Below are positions 47,234-58,638 of a DNA stretch of 64,000 bases, one piece after another. The notes under the pieces were generated by a model. It saw only the letters and a list, made by a program, of their open reading frames with translations. It was not told the origin of the DNA and did no database searches. Made by a program: the position numbers and the translations under genes. The number at the start of each line of letters is the position of its first letter. The first letter of the stretch is position 1. Source of the DNA: Albifimbria verrucaria (taxonomy: Eukaryota > Ascomycota > Sordariomycetes > Hypocreales > Stachybotryaceae); assembly GCA_020081605.1 (NCBI GenBank), contig JAHREC010000062.1, positions 496,001 through 560,000 of the forward strand, written 5' to 3'.

Positions 47234-49476
47234 ATGGAGGCAGCATACTCGGCGTTGCCTAATGTTGCCCAGACTAATGGCCGGTCCGAGTCGAACTTGA
47301 GTGACGACGACGACGATGTTCCGGACGGCGCACGTTCTGCCAGCTTCTTGTCCTCTGTCGATGCGCTACCGGAGCAGTACAGAGCGCAAGAAGCGCACCT
47401 TTACCCAGGGCAGCTAGAACACCAGCCTAGAAGTGAGACACATCGCCCACGGGAGTCTTGGTCTTTCTGAGACTCATTCCGTGAGATCCGTCCAAAATGA
47501 TGCTGACCACTGCCACAGTTCGCTCTCCAAGATTCCTTCGGCCGTTTTTCTCCTTGACGAACCGAGTAAGCCGACGAACATGGTCACGCATCCCCGACTC
47601 CGACACGCCTCCCGACGCCGAGCTTTCTAGCAATGACGATCGATCGCCTGTCAGAAATAACCAGGAGTCTTTCCTGGGAGCTCTACGAGATATGCTGCTG
47701 TCCACATGGTTGAATTGGCTCCTGGTTTTCGTCCCGATTGGCTTGCTGGCGTACATCCTCAAGCTAAACCCGATCGTCGTGTTCGTCACGAATGTTATAG
47801 CAATTGTGCCCTTGTCGGCGCTTTTGACTGAAGCTACGGAAAAGATCGCCAAAGATGCGGGAGACACGATCGGAGCTTTGTTAAACATTAGCTTGGGCAA
47901 CCTAGTCGAGCTGATTCTTTTGTAAGAGATGCAATCCCTTTCTTGTGTCCACGTCGCCATACAGAGCTAACATATTCTACAGTGTGTAAGGAGATGCGCC
48001 TCCATTTCTGCATGCCTTTGACAAGCTAACAAACATAGTGTTGCACTGGTCAATGACCACATTCGTATCGTGCAGGCTTCCATCCTGGGGTCAATTCTCG
48101 TCAATCTTTTATTAATCTTGGGCTCTGCGCTCCTGGCAAGCAGCTTCCGCAACTTCGAGCCCCTCTACAACACTGCTGAGACACAGCTCCTCAGCTGTCT
48201 TCTCTTCGTATCTGTATTTGTATTCCTGATGCCAGTAGGTTGAACCGTTGACCTTGAGCTGCAAACTCATGACTTATCCGTTCTCAAAGACAGCATTCGA
48301 TTATACCTACGACCATAAGGGTGCCGAAGGAGCCATCTTGAAGATGAGCAGAATATCGGCAATCCTGGTGTTGGCCATTTATGTTCTATATTTTGTGCAT
48401 GAGCTTCGATCCCGCAAAGCAAAGAGCAACAACGTCTCTGCAGCCACCTCGAGTGCGGGAGATTACGACCTGGAGAACCTCCATCCCCGGCACGAGCCTC
48501 TTCAACTTCGTACCCAGAACACAGAACCACATTCTCTACCGCCTCGAACAATCCGCTTTGCCGACGAACGCCCGGAAATGACCATGTCGCCAGATACTAT
48601 GAAACTTGCGGAACCGGACAGCTTTGATGTGAACCTTGAGGGTTCAAATGGCGAGGCGGCAGGAGACAGTGCAGCGCCGTATGCACAGGACTCTGGCAAT
48701 GCCAGTAATCGTTCCAATGCTTATCAGTCTGTGAATCGTCCCCGTAGACAATCTCGCTCTGGGTCTCTCTCGTCTCTTCGAGGGGCCTGACGCTTGATGC
48801 GTCAGTTGAGAGTGCAGAGCGAATAGGCATGATGAGAAGTGGCTTGACGAACATACTACGTGATAGTCGCTCGAGTATGGAGAGCTTGGTGCGCCACGAC
48901 CACTTGGCATCCAATCGATCACCTGGTAATAAGGTGGTGTCCATCCTGGTCCTGATGGTCACTTCGGCGCTTATGTCTATGAGCGCCGAGTTCCTGGTCA
49001 GCACTATCGACGACGTCACGCATCAAGGTGGTCTCTCAGAGGCACTTATCGGGCTCATCATCCTTCCCATTGTCGGAAACATCGCCGAGTACGTGACTGT
49101 CGTGACCGTGGCGGCTCGGGACAAGCTAGACCTGGCAATTGCTGTTGCCGTTGGATCGTCGATCCAAATTGCTCTCTGCGTTACGCCATTGACCATTATC
49201 GCTGGCTGGATTCTCGATCGTAAGCTTGCGCTCTCGTTCAACTTCTTCGAGATAGCCACACTTTTAGGTGCCGTGCTACTCGTGAACCTCCTTATTTTGA
49301 ATGATTCTGGAGGCAAATCCAGCACGAATGGTCTTCGAGGAGCACTGGTGTGCTCTTGCTACGTAATCATCGCGTGAGTAAATTGACCCAACAAGAATTA
49401 CTGTAATGGAAATCACTAACGACTGTCTAGACTCGGAGCGTACCTGTCACCATCTGACAAAGATGATATCATGTAA
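47234..49476 (+). CDS. Vacuolar-type Ca2+/H+ antiporter (CAX/VCX1 family)
   Basis: ATG 47234 (MEAAYSALPNVAQTNGRSES). Conserved CAX repeats: IVPLSALLTEATEKIAKDAG with GALLNISLGNLVELIL (c-1), then VNDHIRIVQASILGSILVNL, and in the second half VGNIAEYVTVVTVAARDKLD with AVAVGSSIQIALCVTPLTII (c-2). Eleven or so TM segments are expected, and a long hydrophilic loop (about 150 residues, RSRKAKSNNVSAA to about LASNRSPGNK) separates the halves. Role: sequesters cytosolic Ca2+ in the vacuole using the proton gradient. Introns: 47434-47518 region, 47922-47982, 47986-48038, 48237-48288, 49373-49430; a 3-nt exon (47983-47985) lies between the second and third. One frame break at 48786-48787 is repaired by a single C (GALTLDASVESAERIG). 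The C-terminus is DKDDIM. Confidence 0.9.
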
Positions 49477-51278
49477 CAATATAATGTATAAATAAAAATA
49501 ATAAATTGCATGCCACTCATTCGGTTTTGCAATGATTCCAGCGCAGCTATTCAGTTGCTTGTCAAATGCAGACCGGACCTGGGCAACGACTATATCTTTC
49601 ATGTCTAGCGGACTCCAACTTGTGCAATGCGATCGTTATTTGCGGGACAATGATCGTTTAGAGACGGTGGCGTGTCTTCACCACATGTCAGGCACCGTGC
49701 TGCACAACTAATCCATTTCGCTCACAGAGAGCCCTCCTTCATGGCCAGTAACAACCCATTGATCATCCCTACAACTGAAGTAAGGTGATATCATAAGCAC
49801 ATGACCAAAGCCACAAGAAATCTGGACAAGTCCTATGAAGTCATTGTCCGATGGTGGCTGTGTTTCGCACTTTGCAATATCAGATACGCAAAGTAACCTT
49901 TGGGGTGGCTATATGCACAACGATTGAGAGGTTTCCGGCTCCTTGAGTCTGCTATCCCAAGCCCATTGTCTTGGATGTCCATACAGAAACAGGACTTGGT
50001 AAATGGAAACCAGTGCCGGAACTGAACCGATCTCGAGCAGTTACTGCACCCACCGTGAATGAGAAAAAGGTGGTTGGCACATACACATAGATAACCAGTG
50101 TGGGCAGGCCGGAGTAACATTATATGCTAAATCATCAACCAGCTCCGTGTCGTTCAAGGAGACAAATATTGAAAACTCTTAGACATCGCGGCATAAAATT
50201 GAGCACTGATAGAGACTAATTAACTGTTACACATCCAAAGATTCTCGTAAAGTTCGACAGCCAACTAAATTCAAGCACGCTCAATTCTAGAAGCTCACAT
50301 GCTGATTCGCAAGCCGCATTTCGAATGGCTCGACCAACCGAAAACCAATGGTGACATTGTCGGTTGAATGCTGCCCAATTACATGCCACGCAAAAGTGAT
50401 TTGCAATACAAACTAGTAGTTCATCACAATACTTGCAGCTCTTCGCTTGGAATAAAGAGTCCGATCAAATGACAGGAGCCGGTAGAATGGGCATCCCTGG
50501 ACACCCAACCGTTTTCAGCTCCGTCGGAGAGTATCAAATGCCCAATCGCCGTTGATTATAGAGCACCTCGGTGTAGTGGTGGCGATGCAGGTTTGGGAAA
50601 TATCGACACGATGCATCAAATCCTCATTTGCCGATTGGTTAACGGTCAATGGGTGGTTACAACCATGGATGCGACTTTGAGAGCTCTCATTTCTGGTGGT
50701 TCACCGAGGGGAATATACATGGGCAATTTAGCTCCTGTTTGCCTCCGTTTTCTCCCACTTGATTGAAAGCGAACCGTTAAGGAGTTATTTATCGTTGATA
50801 CGGACGTAAAGGATCAGGCTACGTGAACTGTCAACATATAAACAGGGCGGAGGTGGATACTCGCAACTGAGTGTGTACTGGCTCCCCACGTAAAAGTCTG
50901 TCATAATGACAGACTAAAGAACCGTGTGCATATTGGAATGGCACTGTCACATTGTTTGATGCTTCCTTGGCGGTTATCCCGCCATTCTCGACTGCGTATC
51001 CGGGCGTTGAGGCATATCTGAGCGACAACGGTATATATGCAAATGGGGAGTTTTCGTATCCCGATAGGCTAAAAAACAGGCATATAGATTGGAAGTTCTA
51101 GATGATGCATAAACGCGGAAATGTCCCGGCCTATTGTGTGTTGTGGCAGGCAGCGACTGAGGAGTATAAAAGACGTGTTTCTCTTCTTTTAAAAGACCAG
51201 AAAGATCTGTCTTGTATAGTCAACTCAAAGCGTTGACACACCAGGACTCTCAGTTATCATCGCAACATTTCCTTCATC
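49477..51278. other. Gene-free stretch of about 1.8 kb
   Basis: Only short stop-rich frames. The 3' end holds the promoter of the second peroxidase gene, including a TATA box at 51165. Nothing else recognised. Confidence 0.45.
51165..51171 (+). promoter_or_regulatory. TATA box of peroxidase copy 2
   Basis: TATAAAA, 108-114 bases before the start codon at 51279, similar in placement to the TATA box of peroxidase copy 1. Confidence 0.45.
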
Positions 51279-52225
51279 ATGAAATTGCTCCATGTATTGT
51301 GCTCTTTGTCTGTGGCAACGGCGTTGCAACCCCATCTTGGACCAAATTCTTTCGATGGAAAGCTCCAGGCCCAAAGGACGGTATGATGCAGACAAAGGCC
51401 GCTTGTAACGGTGCGTAAGTTAACAGAAATAGTTCAGGGACCTTGCCCTATGCTCAACACTCTGGCCAATCATGGCTTCTTACCTCGTGATGGAAGGAAC
51501 ATAGATTTTGATGCCACAGTCTCTGCCCTTGAATCTGCATTGAATATCGATCCGCAGTTTGGAGCTTTTCTACACGGTCAGGCTGTTTTGTCAAATCCGA
51601 CACCCAATGCGACTACTTGGTCTCTTGAAACTCTTCGATCCCACAACGTCCTGGAGCATGACGCCAGTCTTACGTGAGTTTGAATGGTTTTGATCTCATA
51701 AAGTCTTGGGTTGAATGAACTGACTGTGTAACCGAAGTCGAGCGGACTACTACTTCAAAAAGATGCCCACACTTTTGATCAGGCGGTCTATGAGGAGACT
51801 CAATCATACTGGATTGGACCCATCATTGATGTTCAAATGGCTGCAAATGCCCGCTATGGCCGCATCCAGACTTCTAATGCCACAAACCCTACGTTTGAAC
51901 TCTCTGATGGTGGAGTGTCATTGGGTCTTGGTGAGTCGGCTGCTTATGTCTACCTTCTTGGTGACAGAGTAGCCGGCACTGTTCGAAAGTCATGGGTCAA
52001 ATTCTTATTTGGTAAGTGACTCGCTTTCGCTGATGAACACAACAACTGGCTGACATGTGTGCAGAGAAGGAAAAGCTACCGTTGGAGCTGGGTTGGCGTC
52101 GCCAAGAGGTTCCTTTCACCATAGATGAGTTGATAGTTGCGATGAACAAGGTGCGCGATGCTACGCCCGGCGAAGCCAAGGGTGCCAAAGTGGTGAACGA
52201 GCGAGATGCTCACGGTTGGGCTTAG
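51279..52225 (+). CDS. Heme-thiolate peroxidase, family 2, copy 2
   Basis: Secreted: MKLLHVLCSLSVATALQPH. The proximal motif is QGPCPMLNTLANHGFLPRDG (heme-ligand Cys) and the distal motif NVLEHDASL with SRADYYF, so both catalytic signatures of chloroperoxidase/peroxygenase enzymes are intact. An intron of about 52 nt (GTATGATGC...AAATAG, about 51380-51431) joins WKAPGPKD to VQGPCP; others follow SLT (about 51674-51738) and WVKFLF (about 52012-52063). It ends GAKVVNERDAHGWA. The leader and WKAPGPKD are in adjacent frames; a one-base loss near 51347-51353 (TTTCGATGG) would explain it. It shares the HGxLPxDGR and EHDASL blocks with copy 1 at 16211, but otherwise the two are well diverged, so they are not a recent duplication. 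Confidence 0.87.
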
Positions 52226-52947
52226 TTGGTCATGATGGATATCCGGGCTTTTCAAATCCTAGGAATTCCTCCTTCTTCTTTGGGCATACAGGCGCCAGCA
52301 TTGTATTGTACCGAATCCCCACGAATGCCAAGAGTGAGCCCAGCCGATCTTGTTTCGGCTCAATCCTTGTCCGTCGGTAGTTACTCCGTGCTCGTTGTCT
52401 TGTTCCGGCACGCTCAATAGCTAGACCACTCTTTGCCCTATGCTGCTCGCGGCAACAGGGACGTAACAGCCGGAACCTCAATTCCATACCAAGACTTTAA
52501 CTCGACGCGCATTCTCCGCATGCCCGGAGTTGATTGAGCACGCTGCTATCACCAACGCTGCATTACGAGACGCTTTTATCCACTTAATCTCACAACTCCC
52601 CGCAGGGTGACATTGTGTTGGTGGACCTCGACCGGGACTTGATTTTCCACCTTTCATTGATCTTTCTTGGCCCAGGGATCGCTTAATATTGGCTGCAACC
52701 TGCCTCGGATATTGTCCCGCCCACGGATCTGCATAGCACCTGGGTTTTCCGAAGCTGTAATGGTCCAATGAGGTGATTGTTTCGCTATCAGGTTCCACTA
52801 TCATCATCAAGGTTAATATTAACTCTGTATTGTAAACGAGCCGATTGAATAGGATATATAGTCCCCAGCTGCCGCAGCATCTTGTCGCCTCTTTTCCGTC
52901 TCTCGCCAGCCTTGAACTTTCTGGCCATTCCCCAAGTCCATTTCATA
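52226..52947. other. Intergenic, promoter of the GH105 gene
   Basis: About 720 bases. A TATA-like ATATATAG lies near 52854, roughly 95 bases before the GH105 ATG. No other feature. Confidence 0.4.
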
Positions 52948-54147
52948 ATGAAGGGATCATTGTTCTTCGCCACCACCGTGGCCTCTGCCGCGGCGGCTGA
53001 CACGATTCTGGAGCGCATGGCTGATTCGTACATTCGGCGCGGAGCTCCACGAACCTCTTTCCACTACGGAGAAGCAACTTTGTATACTGGAATTGAGGCG
53101 GCAATTGCTTACTCCAAGAATGACACGATCACTGCTTGGTATCAGAACCAGATTGACGGTGTCGTCTTGAACAATGGCGACATCCTGGATTGGAACCTCA
53201 CCTACTACTCTCTGGATGACTACCGTCTTGGCATGAACATGCTGTGGTGGTACGAGCAGACCGGAAAGGAAAAGTACAAGAAGGCTGCAACCACAATTCG
53301 TCGTCAATTGGATCGCCACCCTCGTAACTTGGCTGGGGTTTCTGGCACCGTCAGCCCAACTACCCCTTCCAGATGTGGCTTGATGGAATCTTCATGGCGG
53401 ATACTTTCTACGCCAAATGGACAAGCCTGTTTGATCGCCGAAACACCTCAGCCTGGGATGATATCCTTCTCCAGTTTGACACCATTGAGAGCCGAACTCG
53501 TGAGAAGGATACCAACCTGCTGGTGCACGGCTACGACGAGAGCAAGAAGGCTGTCTGGTCCCACCCCGTCACAGGTGCAGCACCTCTGGTTTGGTCGCGT
53601 GCTGTCGGCTGGTACTTCATGTCTCTCATCGAAGTTCTTGAAATCGTCCCCACCTGCCATCCTGGCTACAAGCGACTGGTTAAATACTTCACAACGCTGG
53701 CACAGGGCGTCAAGGCATCTCAAGATGCGGATGGCGGTTGGTGGCTTATCATGACCGAGCCTTACCCTGGTGAGAAGCGTAACTACCTCGAATCGAGCGC
53801 CTCTGCCATGTTTACTTTCGGACTATTGCGCGGCATTAGACTTGGTTTCTTGTCTGAAAAGGAATACCTCCCCGCCGCAGAAGTCGGATACAAGACCTTG
53901 GTCGACCGCTGGGTTACTGAAAACCCCAACAACGGGACCTTGAACTGGGAGGGAACCGTCCAGGTCGGATCCCTAAGCAGCAATGCTTCTTATGAGGTAT
54001 GTCCAAGCCATTCTTAAATGCATTGCCTTGATAAATGACTAATCATAATAGTACTACGTCAATGTTCCCATTGTGCGAAATGATAACCGGGGCGGTGGCT
54101 CATTCTTGCTAGCCGCTTACGAGTGGGAGCTGAAGCAGCAGAAGTAA
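52948..54147 (+). CDS. Glycoside hydrolase family 105, unsaturated rhamnogalacturonyl hydrolase
   Basis: ATG 52948 with signal peptide (MKGSLFFATTVASAAAADTI). Family blocks: YGEATLYTGIEAAIAYSKN, NNGDILDWNLTYYSLDDYRL, the catalytic-Asp block PFQMWLDGIFMADTFYAKW, VWSRAVGWYFMSLIEVLE and DADGGWWLIMTEPYPGEKRN with NYLESSASAMFTFGLLRGI. The enzyme removes the 4,5-unsaturated galacturonic acid left by rhamnogalacturonan lyases, so it acts late in pectin breakdown. A last intron (about 53996-54050) leads to YYVNVPIVRNDNRGGGSFLL and the stop at 54145-54147. One frame break at the G run 53335-53338: adding one G joins NLAGG to FWHRQPNYPFQMWLDG. Length about 390 residues, normal for the family. Confidence 0.9.
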
Positions 54148-54495
54148 AACTGTCTCATCTTGGTTGCAGATATTTGCTTTTTCCTAAGCGGCACGGCATA
54201 GTTTTGAGTGATTGGCCGTCAGCCCTATAGATCTGATCAATAGAAAGAGCATTATAACCTCAGCTTGATTCATCCTTGTCTGTCTAACCCAGCCACCTCC
54301 CATCGCTACCATTCACCAGGAGCCAAGCAAAGCCACGTAGCTAGGTTACCAATAAATGCACATTTATGCTCAGCTGATGACTGCTAGCTGCCCCTTGAAA
54401 CTAGTGCCCGTGTACCATGGAAGATGTGACTCAGTCTAAATGTAGTGGCCAACTTGCAATCTTCATGATTCTCAAGAAATTATTCCCACCTCGCC
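54148..54495. other. Short intergenic stretch
   Basis: About 350 bases between two plus-strand genes; holds the GH105 3' UTR and the next promoter. Nothing further seen. Confidence 0.4.
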
Positions 54496-55530
54496 ATGAC
54501 AGCAAATTCAGCGCAGTTCCTACTGTCTCGATCCAGACAGTACCTAATATTTCTTCTCGTATTCCATTTGCATAGAGGCCTGGGCCAATCGATCAAAAAG
54601 GATGAGATTAACTTTCCCGACGGTAGTGATTGGGAAGATCTTAGGACCTGTGTCAGGTGTGAATTTGACTCAATTTCATGTGGCTCTATTATGGGTGACA
54701 TAAAAGAGGGCGTTGGTTGTGAGACGAACAAATGCCTGTGCCAAGCTGGAAATTTGGGTAACGGGATCGAATATATCAACGAGGCTGTAGCGACGGCCTG
54801 TTCCGACTCTGATGATCAGGCCGCAGCGACTAGTTTCCTAAAGGCTTATTGCTCAGAGAGACTGGCATCTGTTTCTGGCGATGTCTCGGGTGCCACCACA
54901 GGTGCGTTTACCATTACAGTGACAGTAACCCATACAGTCGCTGTCGCGACGGCTACGGTGTCTTCAATGGCTGTAGCCGGACATTCTTATGGCTTTACTT
55001 TCACTGAATTCTGGTTCACTGGGGTTTGATTGTCTGGAGACTTCTCACGCTATTGCTCGGATGATTCTTGGACGCTCTGTGCAAACATAGAAGTGAGCAC
55101 AATGCCACAATGGAGACACTGACTGAGCGAAGATAGTTAAGGAATGAGTTGCTGATGTTCGGATTTAGGAAAAACAAGTACGCAATCTTCGAACACGAAT
55201 TTGCCAGGAGACTCTCTTTCGTCTTCGAGCCAGCCAAGTTCGACCAGTACACTTTCCACCACAGAAGACAATATCTCAAGTCTTTCAAGTTCTTCCAAGA
55301 CTAATGAGCCAACAAACGGTGCCGAAGAAGCTAATAACAATCCCAAATCGAGCGGACTTGATCTCAGCCAGCTAATCGGTACGATCGTGGGCGTACTCAG
55401 CCTCGTTGTGGCGGCAATTACGCTCTGTGTTACATGGAGGATGGGCAAGTTGAGAAACCCGTTTCGTCATGAGTCGAAAGTGGAAGATAACCCTGCAAGC
55501 ACATCGGAACTTAATGACATGGGGCGATGA
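54496..55530 (+). CDS. CFEM-like eight-cysteine surface protein with one TM segment
   Basis: ATG 54496, N-terminal signal (YLIFLLVFHLHRGLGQS). The ectodomain has eight Cys in a CFEM-like order (CVRCEFDSISCG, GCETNKCLCQAG, VATACSD, FLKAYCSERL), though the first spacings differ from the strict CFEM pattern. A Thr/Ser-rich stretch then leads, after an intron whose donor I place at about 54902 (GTGCGT) and acceptor at about 55168 (GATTTAG), to STQSSNTNLPGDSLSSSSQP, a TM segment (LIGTIVGVLSLVVAAITLCV) and a short cytoplasmic tail (RMGKLRNPFRHESK) ending at 55530. Roles in the family include heme/iron capture, adhesion and surface sensing. The donor is uncertain; reading through gives an alternative end at 55029. 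Confidence 0.65.
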
Positions 55531-56046
55531 GGTGATTCGTTCACTGTCATACTGCTGGACGGTATCATTGGAGGATCTCAATCCAAGACTGCTTAATTAT
55601 TCCCTTAATCATATAATGCCATAACTAGATCACCATTCGGAGTAATGGAGTAGAGGAGAAACAGATTCAGGATTATGCAGAGGTCAGATTCTCTTGGTAT
55701 TGAGGTAATTGAACAGATTATGAAACGCTGGTTTGAATTGTGTGAAAGCGCGTCATCTGAGCTAGAAGAACTCAGGCCAGTCCTTTATAATCTAAATCAA
55801 CATTAATATGGCTCTATTAAGAGCGCACTGTTTAAATGAGTGACCAGAAGCATCAAGCAGGAATTCAGGTTGAAACGAGCACATTCCGATTTATGATGGC
55901 CGCCAAGATTGACGAAGTATGGTTGAGCGTGAAGATACTTGTCTATGATGTTACGATGAAATTCATTCAAGATGGCGAGCTAGCGACAAGGACACTTAGA
56001 CATATCTAAACATTGCAGAGTTGCGCCATATGAATCTATGCGTGCT
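55531..56046. other. Intergenic between convergent genes
   Basis: About 515 bases, no supported gene; 3' UTRs of the CFEM-like (plus) and SRPBCC (minus) genes. Confidence 0.4.
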
Positions 56047-56624
56047 CTATGATTGCGCTGGGTATATTCTCTCAACCTCCTTCTTCAGATCCTCATTGAA
56101 GTTTTTCCACGAATCCGATGGTTTTAGCTCCTTATCTCCCCACCAAAAGGAGAACAGACTGACAGACCATCCCCAGAAATCTTCTTCTTGAACGAACGTG
56201 GTATGGCCTGGCGTTTCTTTGCTAGGTATAAAACGGAAATGATGAATTCCAGTGAGTAAGCCTGGTAATGATGCGGTCCACGAGAAAGAATCATCGTCGT
56301 TGGCCTAGATAGCTTGATTAGAACCAACGCTCATGCATGGAATTGAGTTGACCGACTTACCATTACGCTTGGGTTGTGTACCCACTTGTGCATCTCAACT
56401 TTAAGCTTGTCACCCGTCCTCAAGTCGAGTGGCTTGCGGTCGTCATCGTGGGGGCTATAGCCCAGCTAGGATGCCACTTATTGTACCCAGCAAAATCCAG
56501 AAACTTCCAAGAGTTAGAGTGCAGGCCTGAAGGATGGGTGTAAGTGCTATCTTACCACGGAACGCACAGCAGCTGGCGGTGCTCGGATCTCAACGCCGGC
56601 TCGTATATTTACGCCTTGTCTCAT
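56047..56624 (-). CDS. SRPBCC/START-like (polyketide cyclase superfamily) protein
   Basis: ATG at 56624 (MRQGVNIRAGVEIRAPPAAV). Two canonical introns, 56504-56555 (52 nt, CTAAC branch) and 56305-56360. The exons read FLDFAGYNKWHPSWGYSPHD, LDLRTGDKLKVEMHKWVHNP, FSWTASLPGLLTGIHHFRFI and TFVQEEDFWGWSVSLFSFW, ending KKEVERIYPAQS. The order APxxxV, FxxYxxWHP, GxHxFxF and TxFxQxExF is that of fungal SRPBCC lipid/hydrophobic-ligand-binding domains. Length is about 155 residues, a single domain with no leader, so it is probably cytosolic. One frame break at 56461-56463 (TGGGC; one more G on the coding strand gives WGY). The ligand is unknown. Confidence 0.8.
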
Positions 56625-56983
56625 TATGGCTGCGGCGAAGGCTCTGACAGGGTAATGAAGAGGATATGAAGCAGTGCAAACCACAGTGTATGAGTGTCGA
56701 TCAAAGCTTCATTCTGCCTTTCTCGTCCGGCCGCGGCTCTTAAATATGTTGATATGGTTTGAACCCATTCAGTATAGAGTCTTACAAGGGGCAGCATAAA
56801 TCGGCCAAGAAATGGATCTAATCCATGGAGTGGGGCCGAGACGGAACCGAGAAATTCGCGAGCTTCGGTCAGATTTCGCTTCCCTAGAGCGTTTTGGGTC
56901 GGATCCATGGCATGGGCGTAATCAAGCTGGAGTATTATTCCTCTACTAAAAGAAAGCCAACCCAGCAAGGGTCGACTAGGCAT
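56624..56983 (-). CDS. Possible separate ORF directly upstream of the SRPBCC gene
   Basis: A 119-codon ATG-initiated frame (MPSRPLLGWLSFSRGIILQL) ends in TAA that overlaps the SRPBCC start codon as TAATG. It contains FLGSVSAPLHGLDPFLGRFM and a hydrophobic C-terminal half (LWFALLHILFITL). No family recognised. It could be a real short upstream gene, an exon of something else, or chance. Confidence 0.3.
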   Translation of the reverse strand: MPSRPLLGWLSFSRGIILQLDYAHAMDPTQNALGKRNLTEAREFLGSVSAPLHGLDPFLGRFMLPLVRLYTEWVQTISTYLRAAAGRERQNEALIDTHTLWFALLHILFITLSEPSPQP

Positions 56984-57065
56984 AGTTTCTTAGCTGCAAT
57001 ATCCCAATCCACGTTTAAGTAGCTCTGTCTTGGTTGCCTCTAATGTGTATGAGACTCTGTATTAT

Positions 57066-58638
57066 TTATAGTAGAATTACAAAACTTAATAGGTAGAATA
57101 ATAGGCGTACTCTAGAATGGCTTTGACTCTCAAGGGACAACCACAGGATAGGGTCCGTTCCAAACAACCCAATCGTTTTCACCTCATATATCGCGCCGTT
57201 TTGCCAGAAATAACACCTCCATCCTTCAAGTTCCATAAACTTCCAAACCTTGGAGTTCCTTTTCCACGGCGGAATATTAACGCACGCGATATTGGTTCCT
57301 TTGTCGGCATCCGTAAAAACTTTGTCATCGTCCTCAAAAAATCCCCAATCATCGCCTGCTACCGTACTAAAGTCCAACATGTGATACGTGTTATTTTGCA
57401 CTAAGATGAAGGTATCTACTACCTCGGACATATTCTCGGCACTTGTTGGTCTAGAAATACCAGCAAAATGTATTCCTTTTTGGGGTCAACCCTTCGAGGA
57501 ACTCTGTGAGCTGTTGTGTTAATTTTGCGTGATTGAAGAAAGTCTACACAGCAGAATTACCTACCTTTGGGCCAAGACTTCATATTTTCTCTCTGTCAAA
57601 AGAAATGTCTCCTGGATTGTGTGGGTTTCCACCATTAGATGGGTTTGGGCTGAGTTGCAAGTTCCTGTTTCGGTCTTGACTGAAGATGGCAAATTTACCC
57701 TCCTCCTGAATCTGTGTGAAGTTAGTTGTGAAAGGAATAGCTGCTATGGGTGTGCCAGGCAGAGCAGTTTGGTTGAAAGCGTAGGATTCCCATTTAGTAT
57801 TGGCTGTATCCCACCAAAGACTTTGCAAAAGACCGCCTTGATCCTGATAAACGAACCAAGGACCACAAGATGCAATGTGGCCATCGGCTATAGTGCGAAG
57901 ATCGCTATAGTTGTACTGGTCGCTTTGATATGGTTTGATTTGTCCGTTTTCATCGCGGTGCAGTGCCTTGATCTGCATTTCTCGGTTGATATACAGCATC
58001 TGAACGTGCAACTAAGCAGAAAACGAAGTATACTGTGTTAGTCTATCAAAATAACAGAACCTAGGCATCGGGCAATTGTTTGCAACATACCTTGCTGTTG
58101 ACAAACGCCAAACTCATGGCGATGCTTTGAATTCCTCGCTGCATGGTACCAGTCGAGTACAGTTCTGGGTCACTCCAGGGTGCGTTGTTACCATTGTCAC
58201 CTTTTATAACACGCGTCTTGAGCGCTAAATCACCATCCGAGTTTTCATATGCCAGATAGATCGTGATGGATTCTCCTTCCTCATCTGGCCATGCAGCAAC
58301 GGCGAGAGCTGATCCTCCCGGTCTCGAGGTTGGAGTTGCAGGTTGCGAAGAGCTGGGTTGAGGTGTTGGCTTTAGTTGTGAAGTGGACGCTTCGGATACT
58401 GTCGAGCTACATCCATTATCTGGTGTATTTTGATCGATATTTGAGGATGTTGTATGAGTTTTTCTCGAGCCTACAACGCCACCAACTATAGCGCCGATGA
58501 CAACTATTATTAAAACAATCGCTGCTGGCCAGATTATCTTCTTCTTGCTCCAGACGGCTCGGAACTTTTCAGCAAGGCCTGTTTTGCTAGATACCACGAC
58601 TGGCTCTTTTTCCGGATCATAAAAGGTGTCGCGTTCAT
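57066..58638 (-). CDS. Type II membrane protein with fucose-lectin-like beta-propeller
   Basis: ATG 58638 (MNATPFYDPEKEPVVVSSKT). A short cytoplasmic part precedes a TM anchor (IIWPAAIVLIIVVIGAIVGG), a Ser/Pro/Thr stalk, and repeated propeller blades of the fungal fucose-specific lectin type: ITIYLAYENSDGDLALKTRV, IQSIAMSLAFVNSK, GPWFVYQDQGGLLQSLWWD, NGQIKPYQSDQYNYSDL and KFAIFSQDRNRNLQLSPN, then VVDTFILVQNNTYHMLDF. An intron follows FVNSK (GTATGT...GCTTAG, about 58015-58091); another lies around 57520-57570. Frame breaks: about 57600 (GAGAAAATATGAAG) and the A run 57477-57481 (DPKK to GIHFAGISRPTSAENM). The last exon ends near 57066. The role is probably surface glycan binding. Confidence 0.7.
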
